A DNA stretch of 64,000 nucleotides, taken from the NCBI RefSeq assembly GCF_034043515.1, contig NZ_CP138214.1, forward strand, positions 2,542,001 through 2,606,000, in the 5' to 3' direction. This DNA comes from Pseudomonas sp. MUP55. Its GTDB lineage: Bacteria > Pseudomonadota > Gammaproteobacteria > Pseudomonadales > Pseudomonadaceae. The translations under genes and the position numbers were made by a program. Positions 27,522-36,216 of the stretch are shown here, piece after piece (position 1 is the stretch's first letter; each line of letters opens with the position of its first letter). The notes under the pieces were generated by a model. The model saw only the letters and a program-made list of their open reading frames with translations, made no database searches and was not told where the DNA came from.

Positions 27522-28223
27522 TCAACTGCCCAGATGGTCGTCCGGGATGTTCAAGCGAATGCCCATGCGCAGGCCTTCCTGCAGGATGTGCCGACGCATC
27601 TCGGCACTGGCCAGGGCGCTGTTCTTGTTACGGATGGCCCGTACCACCGCCTCGTTCTCCCGCAGGCGCTCGGCCAGGTGCTCGGGGGAATTGCGCAGCA
27701 CCTGGGCGCTTTGCTTGAGCGCGTTGCTGGTTTGTTGCACCACGTTCTGGAAGATCGGGTTGGAAGTCAGGGCGAAGAGTTCTTCGTGAAAGTCGATATA
27801 GGCGTTCATGCCGGCTTCGGCATCCTCGGCCTCGAGGGCTTCGCGCATGTCCATCAGGGTCAGGCGCAGTTGACCGATCTCCTTGCTGCTGATGGACTGG
27901 GCGACCAGGCCGACAATGAAGGGTTCGAGGGTGTAGCGCAGTTGCAGGATGTCTTCCAGGCTGGCATCCGCCACGGCGTCGCTCGACTGCGGCTCGCTGA
28001 TGCTGGTTTCCAGCACCACCACGCCTTTGCCAGGCATGGAACGCACCAGGCCCAGGGTCTCCAGCACAATCACCGCTTCGCGCAGGCTCGGCCGGCTGAT
28101 GCCCAGCTGTTCGGCCAGTTCACGCTGGCCGGGCAGCATTTCGCCACGCCGCCACTGGCCACGCGCCAGGGCGGCGCGCAGTTTTTCTACCACTGAATTG
28201 ACGACGGTCGAGGTGCTGATCAC
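27522..28223 (-). CDS. GntR-family transcriptional regulator, FadR/FCD type (2)
   Basis: This 233-residue protein has a winged helix (PGQRELAEQLGISRPSLREA, then TLGLVRSMPGKGVVV) and an FCD domain with a DxxxH-type metal or ligand patch (YIDFHEELFALTSNPIFQNV). It resembles the PdhR/LldR/GlcC group. It is upstream of, and probably co-transcribed with, the other GntR gene. The neighbouring dctA and the GntR-type palindromes before it suggest control of dicarboxylate uptake. Confidence 0.9.
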   Translation of the reverse strand: MISTSTVVNSVVEKLRAALARGQWRRGEMLPGQRELAEQLGISRPSLREAVIVLETLGLVRSMPGKGVVVLETSISEPQSSDAVADASLEDILQLRYTLEPFIVGLVAQSISSKEIGQLRLTLMDMREALEAEDAEAGMNAYIDFHEELFALTSNPIFQNVVQQTSNALKQSAQVLRNSPEHLAERLRENEAVVRAIRNKNSALASAEMRRHILQEGLRMGIRLNIPDDHLGS

Positions 28224-28279
28224 GTCTCATGCACTCCTTAAAATTGCGAACACGCTAGTCAAGCTGTTGAAGATCAAAG

Positions 28280-28368
28280 TGTGGGAGGGGGCTTGCTCCC
28301 GATAGCGGTGGTGCAGTTATCGAAGTACTGCCTGACACACCGCTATCGGGAGCAAGCCCCCTCCCACA
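28280..28368. repeat. REPIN, GTGGGAGGGGGCTTGC family
   Basis: Inverted arms TGTGGGAGGGGGCTTGCTCC and GGAGCAAGCCCCCTCCCACA surround a variable middle. It lies between dctA and the GntR pair, all on the minus strand. Confidence 0.9.
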
Positions 28369-28384
28369 TTGATCTATGCCATTT

Positions 28385-29695
28385 TCAGAACTCCTGATGC
28401 GCCGGCACCACCGGCTTCTTGGCCTGGAAGGCATAGCCTTGCTGGCCGTCCAGCACCTTGTTGGCGCGCTGGATATCGATGTCTTTTTCCCAACGGGCAA
28501 TGGCCACGGTGGCGACGCAGTTGCCGATCAGGTTGGTCAAGGCTCGACCAATGCCCATGAACCAGTCCACCGCCAGTACCAGCACCAGGCCGACCACCGG
28601 AATCGCCGGGATCGCCGTGAGCGTTGCCGCCAGAATCACCAGCGCCGAGCCCGGAATACCGTGGGCGCCTTTGGAGGTGATCAACGATACCAGCAGGATG
28701 GTCAGCAAGTCGGTCATCGACAGCGGGGTACCGGTCGCATTGGCGATAAAGACAATGGCCAGGGTCAGGTAGATGGAGAAACCATCGAGGTTGAACGAGT
28801 AGCCGGTGGGGATCACCAGGCCGACGGTGGAACTGCCGATGCCCAGATGCTCGAGCTTGCGCATGATCTGCGGCAGCACGGCGTCGGAGGACGCCGTGCC
28901 CATCACGATCAGCAACTCCTCACGCAGGTATTTGAGCAGCGGCAGCATGCGCAGGCCGGACAGGCGCATCACCAGGCCCAGAATCAGCCCGACGAAGGCA
29001 AAGCAGGTCAGGTAGAACAGGCCCACCAGGCTGCCCAGGTGTTGCAGGGAGTCCAGGCCGTAGGTGCTGGTGGTGAACGCGATGGCGCCGAACACGCCGA
29101 TCGGCGCCAGGCGCACGATCATGCCCATGATGCGAAAGATCACATGGCTCAGTTCGTTGATCAGCCGCGAGATGCCCGAAGCCGCTTCACCCACCAGGTT
29201 CAGCGCGCTGCCGAACAGTACGGAGAACAACAGCACCTGCAGCACGTTGTTGTCGGCAAAGGCACCGATCACCGAGTTGGGGATCAGCTCCATCAGAAAC
29301 TGGCTGGTACCGCGGATGTGCTGGCCCTTGTCGGCCAGTTCATTCAGTCCGGCGGAGGAGAGCTGTTCCAGGTGGATGTTGGCGCCGCTGCCGATGCCGG
29401 TGCTGAAGGCCATGATCAGGCCAAGCACCAGGGCGACGGTGGTCAGTACTTCAAAGTAGATCACTGACTTGAGGCCAATGCGCCCGACTTTCTTCAAGTC
29501 GCCGGCGCCGGAAATGCCGCTGACCACCACGCAGAACACGATCAGGCCGATCAGCATTTTGATCAGCTTGATAAAGCCGTCACCCAGGGGTTTGAGTTGC
29601 GAGGAGAATTCGGGAAGGGCCAGGCCGCAAATGACGCCTAGCATCAGGCCAATCACGACTTGCAGGAAAATCGAACGCGAGCACCATCTGAGCAT
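28385..29695 (-). CDS. dctA: DctA-type dicarboxylate:cation symporter
   Basis: This 436-residue inner-membrane transporter belongs to the DAACS family. Several hydrophobic helices are visible from the N-terminus (SIFLQVVIGLMLGVICGLAL). The signature segments IPTGYSFNLDG and NATGTPLSMTDLLTI and the hairpin sequence SSDAVLPQIMRKLE are present. It likely imports C4-dicarboxylates such as succinate, fumarate or malate with sodium or protons. Two GntR-type palindromes lie upstream (29745-29764 and 29832-29841). A related glutamate or other organic-acid symporter is possible. Confidence 0.88.
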   Translation of the reverse strand: MLRWCSRSIFLQVVIGLMLGVICGLALPEFSSQLKPLGDGFIKLIKMLIGLIVFCVVVSGISGAGDLKKVGRIGLKSVIYFEVLTTVALVLGLIMAFSTGIGSGANIHLEQLSSAGLNELADKGQHIRGTSQFLMELIPNSVIGAFADNNVLQVLLFSVLFGSALNLVGEAASGISRLINELSHVIFRIMGMIVRLAPIGVFGAIAFTTSTYGLDSLQHLGSLVGLFYLTCFAFVGLILGLVMRLSGLRMLPLLKYLREELLIVMGTASSDAVLPQIMRKLEHLGIGSSTVGLVIPTGYSFNLDGFSIYLTLAIVFIANATGTPLSMTDLLTILLVSLITSKGAHGIPGSALVILAATLTAIPAIPVVGLVLVLAVDWFMGIGRALTNLIGNCVATVAIARWEKDIDIQRANKVLDGQQGYAFQAKKPVVPAHQEF

Positions 29696-29744
29696 GGGAA
29701 GGATCTCTATTCGGTGCCCTGGTGGTTCCAGGGCTTAATTGTTG

Positions 29745-29764
29745 TGGTCTTACCGGTAAGTCCA
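29745..29764. promoter_or_regulatory. Candidate GntR/FCD operator upstream of dctA
   Basis: The 20-base sequence TGGTCTTACCGGTAAGTCCA is a near-perfect palindrome that contains the TGGT-N3-ACC pattern of FadR/PdhR/LldR-type operators. It lies 50 bases before the dctA start. Confidence 0.55.
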
Positions 29765-29831
29765 GTGCCGGGCCAGTCTACGCTCGGTTTTTTTCAAACT
29801 ACAAGCAAATATTCGGTGGTTGATGGGCCCC

Positions 29832-29841
29832 GGTCTGACCA
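29832..29841. promoter_or_regulatory. Second candidate FadR-type operator
   Basis: GGTCTGACCA (minus strand TGGTCAGACC, extended to ACTGGTCAGACC) matches the core of FadR-type operators. It lies between dctA and tag, about 137 bases before dctA and 86 before tag. Confidence 0.45.
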
Positions 29842-29926
29842 GTGGGTCGGCAAGTGCGATGCTTGAGCGGTTGGCGGGGCAGAATTTTTTTTGCGTATCA
29901 TCCGAGCTCGGTACGCGAGGTGACAG

Positions 29927-30556
29927 ATGGATCCAACAGGACTGACCACGGACGACGCCGGGCGCACCCATTGCGCCTGGCGCAACGCCGCGCCGCAATA
30001 TCCCCATTACCACGACCATGAATGGGGCGTGCCCGTGGCAGACGACATCCAGTTGTACGAGAAGATCTGTCTGGAAGGTTTTCAGGCGGGGATGGCGTGG
30101 ATCACCATTTTGCGCAAACGCGAGCAGTTTCGGCAGGCATTCGACAGTTTTGATTTTCGCAAAGTGGCGCAGTATGGCGAGGCGGATATCGACCGCTTGA
30201 TGAGCGACCCCGGTATCGTGCGCAACCGGGCGAAGATTGTTTCCACTATCAACAACGCACGCCGGGCCTGCGAGCTGGTGAGCGAGACCGGTTCGCTGGC
30301 GCATTGGCTGTGGTCGTTCGAGCCCGGCTCAGAGGAGCGCCCGGCGGTGGTGGACATGGCCTACTGGACGGCCAACCCGACGTCGGCGGCGTCGGTGCGG
30401 TTATCCAGGGCCCTGAAGAAACGTGGCTGGACCTTTGTCGGCCCGACCACGATGTATGCGCTGATGCAGGCGATGGGGATGGTCAATGATCACCTGCAGG
30501 GTTGCGTCTGCCGTGAGCGCATCGACGCGCTGCGCGACCAATTCCAACGACCCTGA
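29927..30556 (+). CDS. tag: DNA-3-methyladenine glycosylase I
   Basis: This 209-residue base-excision repair enzyme removes 3-methyladenine from alkylated DNA. The expected zinc ligands are present: HC at residues 15-16, the H of YHDHEWGVP, and the C-terminal VNDHLQGCVCRE. The helical core has FQAGMAWITILRKRE and FVGPTTMYALMQAMGMVNDH. Divergent from dctA and alone in its transcription unit. Confidence 0.95.
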   Translation: MDPTGLTTDDAGRTHCAWRNAAPQYPHYHDHEWGVPVADDIQLYEKICLEGFQAGMAWITILRKREQFRQAFDSFDFRKVAQYGEADIDRLMSDPGIVRNRAKIVSTINNARRACELVSETGSLAHWLWSFEPGSEERPAVVDMAYWTANPTSAASVRLSRALKKRGWTFVGPTTMYALMQAMGMVNDHLQGCVCRERIDALRDQFQRP

Positions 30557-30579
30557 GTCATTGAGCCCACGCCGATGCG

Positions 30580-31734
30580 TCAGAGGTATTTGAGCCAGGA
30601 GATATCCCTGCGCCGCGCCTTCAGCCCGGCAAACCAGCGTACCGGCAGGTACAGCGCCAGGGGCAGCGCCATCGCGGCCAGCCACACGGCGCCAATGCTG
30701 TCGAAGCCGAAGTAATTGCCATGATCAAGCCCGAACACGGCGACAGCCGCGACATACAGGATTTTCAGTACATACAGGTGTAACAGGTAAAAGAACATCG
30801 GCGCCGCGCCAAATACCGCGAGCACGCTGATCCAGCGTTTATGCCCGGCGCGTTCGAACGCCAGCAGCAACAACAGGCCAATGCCCAATGTCAGCGCCAG
30901 GAACAACAGCGAAGGCGGGTATTTGGTGATGTTGAAGAAGCTCATGCCTGTCTGCACACTGCTTTCATAGGCGTGCCAGGGTTTTTCGCCATACCCGTTG
31001 GCCACCCGCAACAATACAAAACCCAGCAGCGCGCCTGCACCCGCCAGCAGCAAATAACGCTGGCGCACGGCGGGCAGCGCGGCAGTCGCAAACCACGGGC
31101 CGAGGCCGTAGCCCAGGGCAATCACGCCGATCCACGGTAGCACCGGGTAAGTCACGCGCAGACGCAGGCTGTCTGACACCTGGATCCAGCTGCGCTCATG
31201 CAGGATCGACCACACAACCTGCAGTGCCGAACCGGGTGCGAAATGGACGCCGTCCAGCAGGTTATGCCCGGCAATGATCGCCAGCGCCAAGGTGATCAGC
31301 AGCGGGCGCGACAACCACACCAGCGCGGCGAGGGCGATCATGCTGACCCCGATCGCCCAGATCACTTGCAGGTAAATCACGCTGGGCGGCAACTGGAAGG
31401 TCCAGGCGAAGTTGACCAGGGTAAACTCCAACACCACCAGAAACAGCCCGCGCTTGAATAAAAATGCCGACACCGCGCGCCGACTTTGGTATTTCTGACC
31501 ATACAGCCAGGCCGACAAACCGGTGAGCAGCACAAACACCGGGGCGCAAAGATGGGCGAGGGTGCGGCTGAAAAACAGCGCCGGCTCGGTGGCGTCGATG
31601 CTCATCGGGTCGCTCACCTGGCGGTGCAGCAGGAAGGTTTCGCGTACGTGGTCGAGCAGCATGAACAGGATCACCAGGCCGCGCAGGGCGTCGATGGAAA
31701 GCAGGCGAGGGCGTAGCGCAACAGCATCAGTCAT
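30580..31734 (-). CDS. DUF1624 / HGSNAT-like membrane acyltransferase
   Basis: The 384-residue product has about ten hydrophobic segments. The N-terminus RLLSIDALRGLVILFMLLDH, followed by LAHLCAPVFVLLTGLSAWL, is the start of the heparan-alpha-glucosaminide N-acetyltransferase-like (DUF1624, YeiB-like) fold. It probably sits in the inner membrane and transfers acyl groups, but the substrate is unknown. It converges with tag, with 23 bases between stops. Confidence 0.85.
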   Translation of the reverse strand: MTDAVALRPRLLSIDALRGLVILFMLLDHVRETFLLHRQVSDPMSIDATEPALFFSRTLAHLCAPVFVLLTGLSAWLYGQKYQSRRAVSAFLFKRGLFLVVLEFTLVNFAWTFQLPPSVIYLQVIWAIGVSMIALAALVWLSRPLLITLALAIIAGHNLLDGVHFAPGSALQVVWSILHERSWIQVSDSLRLRVTYPVLPWIGVIALGYGLGPWFATAALPAVRQRYLLLAGAGALLGFVLLRVANGYGEKPWHAYESSVQTGMSFFNITKYPPSLLFLALTLGIGLLLLLAFERAGHKRWISVLAVFGAAPMFFYLLHLYVLKILYVAAVAVFGLDHGNYFGFDSIGAVWLAAMALPLALYLPVRWFAGLKARRRDISWLKYL

Positions 31735-31831
31735 GGGGACGGTTCACAAGGCCGGGCGAAAAATTAGCGTTATCCTATAACATTAATCGACAGATTGCCG
31801 CGCCGCGAAGGCGAACTTATTGGAGGCACCC

Positions 31832-32383
31832 ATGGCACGCGCAGATACACCCTCGGCCGAAGCCGTCATCGAATTCTGGAAACAGGCGGGCCCAAAGCGC
31901 TGGTTCGCCAAGGACGACAGGTTCGACACGCTGTTTCGCGACACTTTCTATACCGCCCACCTGCAAGCGGCGCGGCGTGAACTGGAGGATTGGCTGGAGT
32001 CGCCCCACGGCGCGTTGGCCCTATTGATTCTGCTGGACCAGTACCCGCGCAACGCGTTTCGCGGCACGGCGCACATGTTCGCCACCGATCCGCTGGCGCG
32101 CCTGTATGCACGGCGGATGGTGGACGCCGGGTTGGACGCCTTGATCGAACCCGAGCTGCGCGCGTTTTGTTACCTGCCGTTCGAGCACTCCGAAGACCCG
32201 AAGGACCAGCAACGCTCTGTCGAGCTCAACCAGCCTCTGAATGCCAGCACCTACCACTGGGCCAAGGAACACGCGCGAATCATCGAGCGGTTTGGGCGGT
32301 TTCCCCATCGCAATGCGGTGTTGGCAAGAGAAACCACGGATGAAGAACAAGACTTCCTCAGCGCTGGAGGCTTCGCCGGCTAG
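31832..32383 (+). CDS. DUF924 family protein
   Basis: The 183-residue product starts MARADTPSAEAVIEFWKQAG at 31832, with GGAGG five bases upstream. Hallmarks of the family are KRWFAKDDRFD, LILLDQYPRNAFRGTAHMFA and the FYLPFEHSED-like segment CYLPFEHSEDPKDQQRSVEL. The fold is all-helical and TPR-like. Its function is unknown. Confidence 0.92.
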   Translation: MARADTPSAEAVIEFWKQAGPKRWFAKDDRFDTLFRDTFYTAHLQAARRELEDWLESPHGALALLILLDQYPRNAFRGTAHMFATDPLARLYARRMVDAGLDALIEPELRAFCYLPFEHSEDPKDQQRSVELNQPLNASTYHWAKEHARIIERFGRFPHRNAVLARETTDEEQDFLSAGGFAG

Positions 32384-32483
32384 GCCAGCGCTATTCCCAC
32401 CAGGAATGCCCCCATAAAAACAGCGCATTGTCTTTATTTCCCCGGATCTCGTAGCGTGAGGCCTCATTTCAAGGAGATCGTCC

Positions 32484-33116
32484 ATGAGCCACCTTGCGCT
32501 GCGCCTCTACGTTGATTCGCTGTACACCAGCCCCTACGCCATGTCGGTGTTCGTCGCCTTGCGGGAAAAGGGCTTGGCATTCGAAACCGTGCCGTTGGAC
32601 CTGGATGCCGGCCAGCATCAGGCCGCGGAATACGCTCGCTTGTCACTGACCCAGCGGGTACCGACGCTGGAGGAAGGCGAGTTTTCTCTATCGGAATCTT
32701 CGGCAATCACCGAATACCTGGACGAAGCCTACCCCGACACCCCCATTTACCCGACGGATCGGCAGCAGCGGGCGAGGGCGCGGCAGGTGCAGGCGTGGCT
32801 GCGCAGTGACCTGCTGCCGATTCGCCAGGAGCGTTCGACCCTGGTGGTGTTCTGCGGTCAACAGATGCCGCCCCTGTCACCGGTGGCGCAGGCGGCGGCG
32901 GGCAAGTTGATCAGTGTGGCGCAGGGGTTGTTGGCGGGTAACCCGCATTACTTGTTCGGCAACTGGTCGATCGTCGACGTGGACCTGGCGGTGATGCTCA
33001 ATCGCCTGATTCTCAATGGCGACGCCGTGCCTGCCGAGCTGGTGGCCTATGCCCGGCGCCAGTGGCAGCGGCCGTCGGTGCAGGAATGGGTCAACCAGCC
33101 ACGCCCTGGGGTATAG
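32484..33116 (+). CDS. yfcF: Glutathione transferase, YfcF type
   Basis: This 210-residue protein starts MSHLALRLYVDSLYTSPYAM, with AAGGAG upstream. The thioredoxin-like N-terminal domain carries SPYAMSVFVALREKGL and the conserved glutathione-binding segment LSESSAITEYLDEAYP. The C-terminal domain has RARQVQAWLRSDLLPIRQER, as in E. coli YfcF, which has glutathione-dependent peroxidase activity. Its end overlaps a convergent small gene by 26 bases. Confidence 0.9.
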   Translation: MSHLALRLYVDSLYTSPYAMSVFVALREKGLAFETVPLDLDAGQHQAAEYARLSLTQRVPTLEEGEFSLSESSAITEYLDEAYPDTPIYPTDRQQRARARQVQAWLRSDLLPIRQERSTLVVFCGQQMPPLSPVAQAAAGKLISVAQGLLAGNPHYLFGNWSIVDVDLAVMLNRLILNGDAVPAELVAYARRQWQRPSVQEWVNQPRPGV

Positions 33117-33363
33117 CGGGTTCGTTGATCTGCGCGACGCGCCGGTCCAGGTCTTCCCAGTCCGCCATGCCCAGCACGCGGGTGGTGTTCAAGCCACGCA
33201 GGTAGCCCCGCAGTTGCTGGGCGCTGGCGGATTGCTCGTCGGCGCCACGCGTCTCGTCCAGCAGGACGTTTTCATAGTCGACCAGGTACTCGGCGACCCG
33301 CTCGCGATACTCCGGCAAGACAGCTTCGCGGATGCGGTCGAAGGTTTTCTGGTGAGGCTTCAT
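33091..33363 (-). CDS. Conserved hypothetical helical protein
   Basis: The product has 90 residues, starts MKPHQKTFDRIREAVLPEYR, is charged and helical, and lacks signal or membrane segments. AAGGA lies seven bases before the ATG. The sequence has normal codon bias and converges on yfcF with a 26-base overlap of the coding ends. No family is recognised. Confidence 0.7.
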   Translation of the reverse strand: MKPHQKTFDRIREAVLPEYRERVAEYLVDYENVLLDETRGADEQSASAQQLRGYLRGLNTTRVLGMADWEDLDRRVAQINEPAIPQGVAG

Positions 33364-33505
33364 GGCACGGTCCTTATAGTTTTATGGGGCTGGGCTGCCT
33401 GACACTATCGGTTCAAATGATAGTCACCATCAAGGATCACAAGTTCTGTTTTTATGGCAAAAGCGCAAAATCCGCTCATCGAAACGCTGCTCAAGGAAAT
33501 GCGCG

Positions 33506-34150
33506 ATGAGGACGATAATCCAGTTTGCTTTGATGACCCTGATGCTCGGCAGTGCAGTGCTGGCCAACCCGGCGATTGCCGATGAGCTGCGTACAGGCCA
33601 TTTGCTGCCCCTCGTCGGTAGCGTAAACTCTCTGCAGCGTGCTCAGTCGGTAGGGGTGTTGTACAGCGAAAACACGCGGGACAACCAGAGCTACCTTGAG
33701 CGCTACCATGCCATGGCCATGAATGGCGCGAAGGATGCTCTGGATGCGCGTATTCGCCAGGCCTTCGTCAACAGCTCCGATCCGGAACTGGCCATCGACT
33801 GGCTGATGAACACTCTGCAAGGCACATTCGTTTCGGTAACCGTCTACCCCAGCCTCGATGATCTGGTGCAGGCGCATCCGGACGTGGTGGTGGTGCTCGA
33901 TACCCATAATCAATTGCTGACCCAGCGCAATGACGTAGTCGAGGCGCGCTTTACCGCGCGGTTCTATGACGCCGACCTGCAATACATCGCCAAGGCCGAA
34001 GGCTCGGTGGGCAAGCAGGTGCCGTCGGTATGGGTGCATGACAAGTCGGCACTCGAGATTGCTGCGCAGATCGAGCAGCAGCGAGATGTACAACAAGATG
34101 CCTTGAAGCAATTTGATGCGTCGCTAAAAGCCCTGGTCCGCGCCGGTTGA
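33506..34150 (+). CDS. Exported protein of unknown function
   Basis: The product has 214 residues with a signal peptide (MRTIIQFALMTLMLGSAVLANPAIA). AAGGA lies upstream of the ATG at 33506. The mature part has alternating strands and helices (GTFVSVTVYPSLDDL, VVVVLDTHNQL, FTARFYDADLQYIAKAEGS) and a Gln-rich helical end. It is followed after 44 bases by a lipoprotein gene on the same strand, so the two probably form an envelope operon. No family is recognised; the DUF-type beta core is reminiscent of LPS-assembly-like lipoproteins, but I would not assign it. Confidence 0.8.
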   Translation: MRTIIQFALMTLMLGSAVLANPAIADELRTGHLLPLVGSVNSLQRAQSVGVLYSENTRDNQSYLERYHAMAMNGAKDALDARIRQAFVNSSDPELAIDWLMNTLQGTFVSVTVYPSLDDLVQAHPDVVVVLDTHNQLLTQRNDVVEARFTARFYDADLQYIAKAEGSVGKQVPSVWVHDKSALEIAAQIEQQRDVQQDALKQFDASLKALVRAG

Positions 34151-34194
34151 TACGCGGATTGATGGGGATCTATTGGTTATTTTCAGGAATGTCT

Positions 34195-34536
34195 ATGCGC
34201 TCTTTTTTCGCCCCGGCCCTGGCCTCTGCTTCCTTGCTGTTGACTGGCTGTATCACGGCTCCGAACGCCCCCTCGCTGACCCTGCAGACCGCCAAGACCC
34301 CCGAAGGCTATGTGCAGTGCGTATTGCCCAAGCTTGAAAAGCACGGCATCACCTCCACCGTGACCCAGAACTCGCGTCACGCCAAAGTGCTGTTGACCAG
34401 CAAGATCGCGGCCGATGATGTGCTGGAAGCGTACAAGTCCCAGGACGGCACCAAGGTGTTCCTTTATGAGCGCAAGCCCCTGGCGTCGGCGCTCAAGCCA
34501 TCGCGCCTCGAGCAGGCGGCGCAGGACTGCAAGTAA
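34195..34536 (+). CDS. Small outer-membrane-type lipoprotein
   Basis: The product has 113 residues with lipobox LLLTGC at residues 15-20. The ATG at 34195 has AGGA six bases upstream and gives the best signal peptide (MRSFFAPALASASLLLTGC). In-frame ATGs at 34189 and 34147 are less likely. Residue +2 after the Cys is Thr, not Asp, so outer-membrane sorting is expected. Function unknown; probably co-transcribed with the exported protein before it. Confidence 0.82.
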   Translation: MRSFFAPALASASLLLTGCITAPNAPSLTLQTAKTPEGYVQCVLPKLEKHGITSTVTQNSRHAKVLLTSKIAADDVLEAYKSQDGTKVFLYERKPLASALKPSRLEQAAQDCK

Positions 34537-34565
34537 GCCAGGCCCAGAATGAATACCAGATCAAA

Positions 34566-34654
34566 TGTGGGAGGGGGCTTGCTCCCGATGGCGGTGTGTC
34601 AGTCAGCAAAACTGTAGCTGACCCACCGCTATCGGGAGCAAGCCCCCTCCCACA
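34566..34654. repeat. REPIN, GTGGGAGGGGGCTTGC family
   Basis: Arms TGTGGGAGGGGGCTTGCTCC and its complement, extended outward by AAA/TTT. It lies between the converging lipoprotein and creatininase genes. Confidence 0.9.
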
Positions 34655-34671
34655 TTTGGATGGCGTTCGAT

Positions 34672-35418
34672 TCAGGGTTTTGCTTCGTTGCTGAAGTTGT
34701 TCACCGTCTTGATCAGCCCTTGCGCTGCCAGCGCCACCAATTCGCCGCCTTTTTCCACCGTCGCTAACGCCGGGTCCGAGCCCATGCGGCCGTCGGGGAA
34801 GCGCGCGCGGAAGTCCAGCGCTTCGCGGATCGGGCCGGTGTTGGCGATTTTCGGCGAATAATCGGCCGACTTGATCGCGTCCGGATAGGCCCATTGCGTC
34901 ACGGCAATCTCCGATGGCGTGGCGTGGCTGCCATGGCCCACCGGGAACTGGCGCTGCGCCAGGTCGGTGACGCCCTCCAGGTCCCACCAGTTGACCAACT
35001 TGAGCGCGAACCCGGCAGGACGGCGGGCATAGCTGGCCTCGGCATAGAGTTCGGAAAACGCCGCTTCGATGGTGGCGATATTGCCGCCGTGGCCGTTGAG
35101 GAACAGGATCTTGTCGAAACCGTGCCCGGCCAGCGAACGTACCCAGTCGCCGATCGCGGCGATGAAGGTGCAAGGGCGCAGCGAGATGGTGCCGGGAAAG
35201 CCCAGGTGGTGCTGGGCCATGCCGATGTTGAAGGTGGGGCCGACCAGGATATCGGCAGTCTTCTGCGCCTCGACGGCGATGATCTCCGGGCACATCCAGT
35301 CGGTGCCCAGCAGGCCGGTCGGGCCGTGTTGTTCGTTGGAGCCGATGGGGATCACCACCGTGCGGCTGCGCTCCAGAAACTGCCCGATCTCGATCCAGGT
35401 GGATTTATGTAGAAGCAT
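34672..35418 (-). CDS. Creatininase-family amidohydrolase
   Basis: The 248-residue protein has the family metal-binding pattern: the E and H of GSNEQHGPTG, the D of GTDWMCPE, NGHGGN near residue 110, and a downstream GHGSHATPSEIA segment. Enzymes of this family hydrolyse creatinine or similar cyclic or formyl amides (for example 3-dehydro-scyllo-inosose hydrolase or FAPy deformylase). The substrate cannot be told. The start MLLHKST has AGAGAG upstream. Confidence 0.88.
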   Translation of the reverse strand: MLLHKSTWIEIGQFLERSRTVVIPIGSNEQHGPTGLLGTDWMCPEIIAVEAQKTADILVGPTFNIGMAQHHLGFPGTISLRPCTFIAAIGDWVRSLAGHGFDKILFLNGHGGNIATIEAAFSELYAEASYARRPAGFALKLVNWWDLEGVTDLAQRQFPVGHGSHATPSEIAVTQWAYPDAIKSADYSPKIANTGPIREALDFRARFPDGRMGSDPALATVEKGGELVALAAQGLIKTVNNFSNEAKP

Positions 35419-35448
35419 GCGACGCTCTCTTTTATCGGTGGGGACAGG

Positions 35449-36177
35449 CTATCCGCCACGGATTGTACGACTACTCGCCACCTGTTGGGGTTTGCAATTG
35501 AGATACGCTGAAGACTTCAGCCAGCGCTGGTCGGGGTACCAGGAGAACATGAACTGCCCGTCCTTGAGCTTGTCCACCACTTGGCGAGCGACTTGCGGAC
35601 GCACTGCCGGGCAGCCCTGGCTGCGGCCGATACGGCCTTCGCGCTTGCTCCATAACGGGCTGACATAGTCGGCGGCGTGAATCACGATGGCGCGGTCGCG
35701 GGCCAGGTCATTGAAGCCAGGCTCCAGGCCGTCCATGCGCAGGGAGTAGCCGTGAGTGCCGAGGTAGCTTTCCTGGGTGCGGAACAGGCCCAGGCTGGAC
35801 TGATGGCTGCCCTCAAGATTGGAAAACTGGGTGGCGAAGTTTTCGCCTGACTTGGCGCCGTGGGCCACCAGATCGCGCAATACCAGGGTCTTTTTGCGCA
35901 GATCGAAGATCCACAGCCGACGAGCGGTAGAGGGTTGGGAGTAGTCGATCACTGCCAGGCGGTCGGAACGTTCCTCGCCGTTACTGACGGCGCACTGCAC
36001 CGCGCTCAAGGCACTTTTGAGGACGATGGGATTGAGTTCTGGAGCCGAGCGCGCAAGGCTGCTATACAAAGAAGGAAGGGGGCCATTGGCGGCGAGCGCA
36101 ACATTGCTCAATAACGCCAGGCTGCCGGTGATCAAGCCCAGTTTGGTTATGCCGAGCCGGCGCATAAAAGTCAGCAT
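35449..36177 (-). CDS. Exported murein L,D-transpeptidase catalytic domain protein
   Basis: The 242-residue product starts MLTFMRRLGITKLGLITGS and has a signal peptide ending near ALA. The catalytic region has the conserved VIHAADYVSP histidine followed by GRSQGCPAVRPQ, the SxGCPxxR signature with the nucleophilic Cys. The family (YkuD-like, YbiS-related second type) acts on peptidoglycan in the periplasm. It is divergent from a second L,D-transpeptidase gene, with only a few tens of bases between the starts. Confidence 0.88.
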   Translation of the reverse strand: MLTFMRRLGITKLGLITGSLALLSNVALAANGPLPSLYSSLARSAPELNPIVLKSALSAVQCAVSNGEERSDRLAVIDYSQPSTARRLWIFDLRKKTLVLRDLVAHGAKSGENFATQFSNLEGSHQSSLGLFRTQESYLGTHGYSLRMDGLEPGFNDLARDRAIVIHAADYVSPLWSKREGRIGRSQGCPAVRPQVARQVVDKLKDGQFMFSWYPDQRWLKSSAYLNCKPQQVASSRTIRGG

Positions 36178-36216
36178 CTACAGTCGAGTCCCCGCTGTGG
36201 AGTGGAGCTAAGTCAA

